Made by a program: the position numbers and the translations under genes. The notes beneath the pieces are model-generated. The model saw nothing but the letters and a program-made list of their open reading frames with translations. It did no database searches and had not been told where the DNA came from. DNA of 5,001 nucleotides from Clostridia bacterium. GTDB taxonomy: Bacteria > Bacillota_A > Clostridia > Oscillospirales > CAG-272. The DNA lies in the NCBI GenBank assembly GCA_017462125.1, contig JAFTRQ010000064.1:1-5001 (forward strand). Reading direction: 5' to 3'. Shown here in pieces: positions 4,875 through 5,001 of this stretch (position 1 is its first letter; every line of letters starts with the position of its first letter).

Positions 4875-5001
4875 TTCCTCATCTCGGAAATCATATCCGA
4901 GAAAGCCTCCATCCGATTGTCCGTCTCGGTGTTCAGCCGAGAGAAAAATTGCTCTCGCGTCTTCCCATCCTGTGAGAGAATTTCTTTGTTCTCCCTCAGA
5001 A
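4796..5001 (-). CDS. Small coiled-coil protein with C-terminal membrane anchor (N-terminus outside window)
   Basis: The frame enters at the right edge (first full codon ends at 4999) and stops at TAA 4798-4796, giving the last 67 residues. The visible part is a charged, probably helical or coiled-coil segment (LRENKEILSQDGKTREQFF to DMISEMRKW). A single hydrophobic segment follows, IMGLIAGTGIASVLLSAVICLLM (residues about 44-66), ending in one Arg. This is the plan of a tail-anchored membrane protein. It is too protein-like to be a shadow of the Sel1 frame, whose extension over the same bases is rich in Gly, Asp, Arg and Trp and has no such pattern. It lies just upstream of the Sel1 gene on the same strand, so it probably belongs to the element's transfer or mobilisation module. 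No family is recognised. Confidence 0.6.
   Translation of the reverse strand, partial: LRENKEILSQDGKTREQFFSRLNTETDNRMEAFSDMISEMRKWIMGLIAGTGIASVLLSAVICLLMR

Larger units (their letters stand above)
2063..5001 (-). mobile_element. Recombination end of an integrative mobilisable/conjugative element (partial)
   Basis: A membrane protein, a Sel1-repeat (relaxase-tail-like) protein, a tyrosine integrase and an Xis-like protein lie on one strand with gaps of 17-44 bases, or an overlap, and end in a terminator next to a truncated IS. This is the usual layout of one end of an integrated element in Clostridia. The left boundary is not resolved: no attachment-site repeat can be identified because the other end is outside the window, and it may lie anywhere between about 1905 and 2160. 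No tRNA gene is visible as a target. Confidence 0.6.

Noticed and set aside
4875..5001. Upstream extension of the Sel1 frame to the window edge
   Set aside because: The frame is open but its residues (Gly, Asp, Arg, Trp rich) look non-coding, while the other frame over the same bases gives a coherent coiled-coil and transmembrane protein. A fused relaxase cannot be fully excluded.
1..5001. CRISPR arrays, tRNA or rRNA genes, riboswitches
   Set aside because: No regularly spaced direct repeats, cloverleaf-like segments or recognisable RNA motifs were seen on either strand.

Overview
The window looks like chromosomal DNA of a gut-type Clostridia bacterium (Bacillota, possibly Oscillospirales or Ruminococcus-like). 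This rests on four things seen here: a repetitive secreted protein of the kind common in that group, strong AAGGAG or GAGGT Shine-Dalgarno sites, an IS1182-type transposase remnant, and a Tn916-like tyrosine integrase next to a Sel1-repeat protein. No 16S rRNA or other marker gene is present, so the taxonomy is inference.

Left part (1-1700, plus strand). The 3' end of a large extracellular protein gene carries an MBG/YDG-like beta domain, a His/Cys linker and two tandem copies of a beta-plus-helix module. It is followed 34 bases later by a well-translated 44-codon gene for an acidic peptide of unknown function. The unit ends in two hairpins, the second a textbook intrinsic terminator. The surface protein and the peptide are probably co-transcribed.

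Middle (1690-2180). This is a graveyard and boundary zone. An extended -10 promoter precedes the first ~57 codons of an IS1182-family transposase, which is broken by an in-frame TGA and cut off after its GRPSID motif. A short stretch then contains an NNPxGxCxxC-like segment reminiscent of DddA-type deaminases. Three inverted repeats packed into about 110 bases follow; the leftmost reads as a terminator for the minus strand.

Right part (2180-5001, minus strand). A tight cluster is read leftwards: a small coiled-coil/transmembrane protein (partial at the window edge), a Sel1-repeat protein resembling the C-terminal region of clostridial MobL-type relaxases, a full-length tyrosine integrase with all catalytic residues, and a 170-residue protein with two tandem excisionase-like halves. 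This is the recombination end of an integrative mobilisable or conjugative element that continues beyond base 5001. Its left boundary most likely lies between about 1905 and 2160. The integrase would excise and insert the element, the double Xis-like protein is a candidate directionality factor, and the Sel1 and membrane proteins probably belong to the transfer module.
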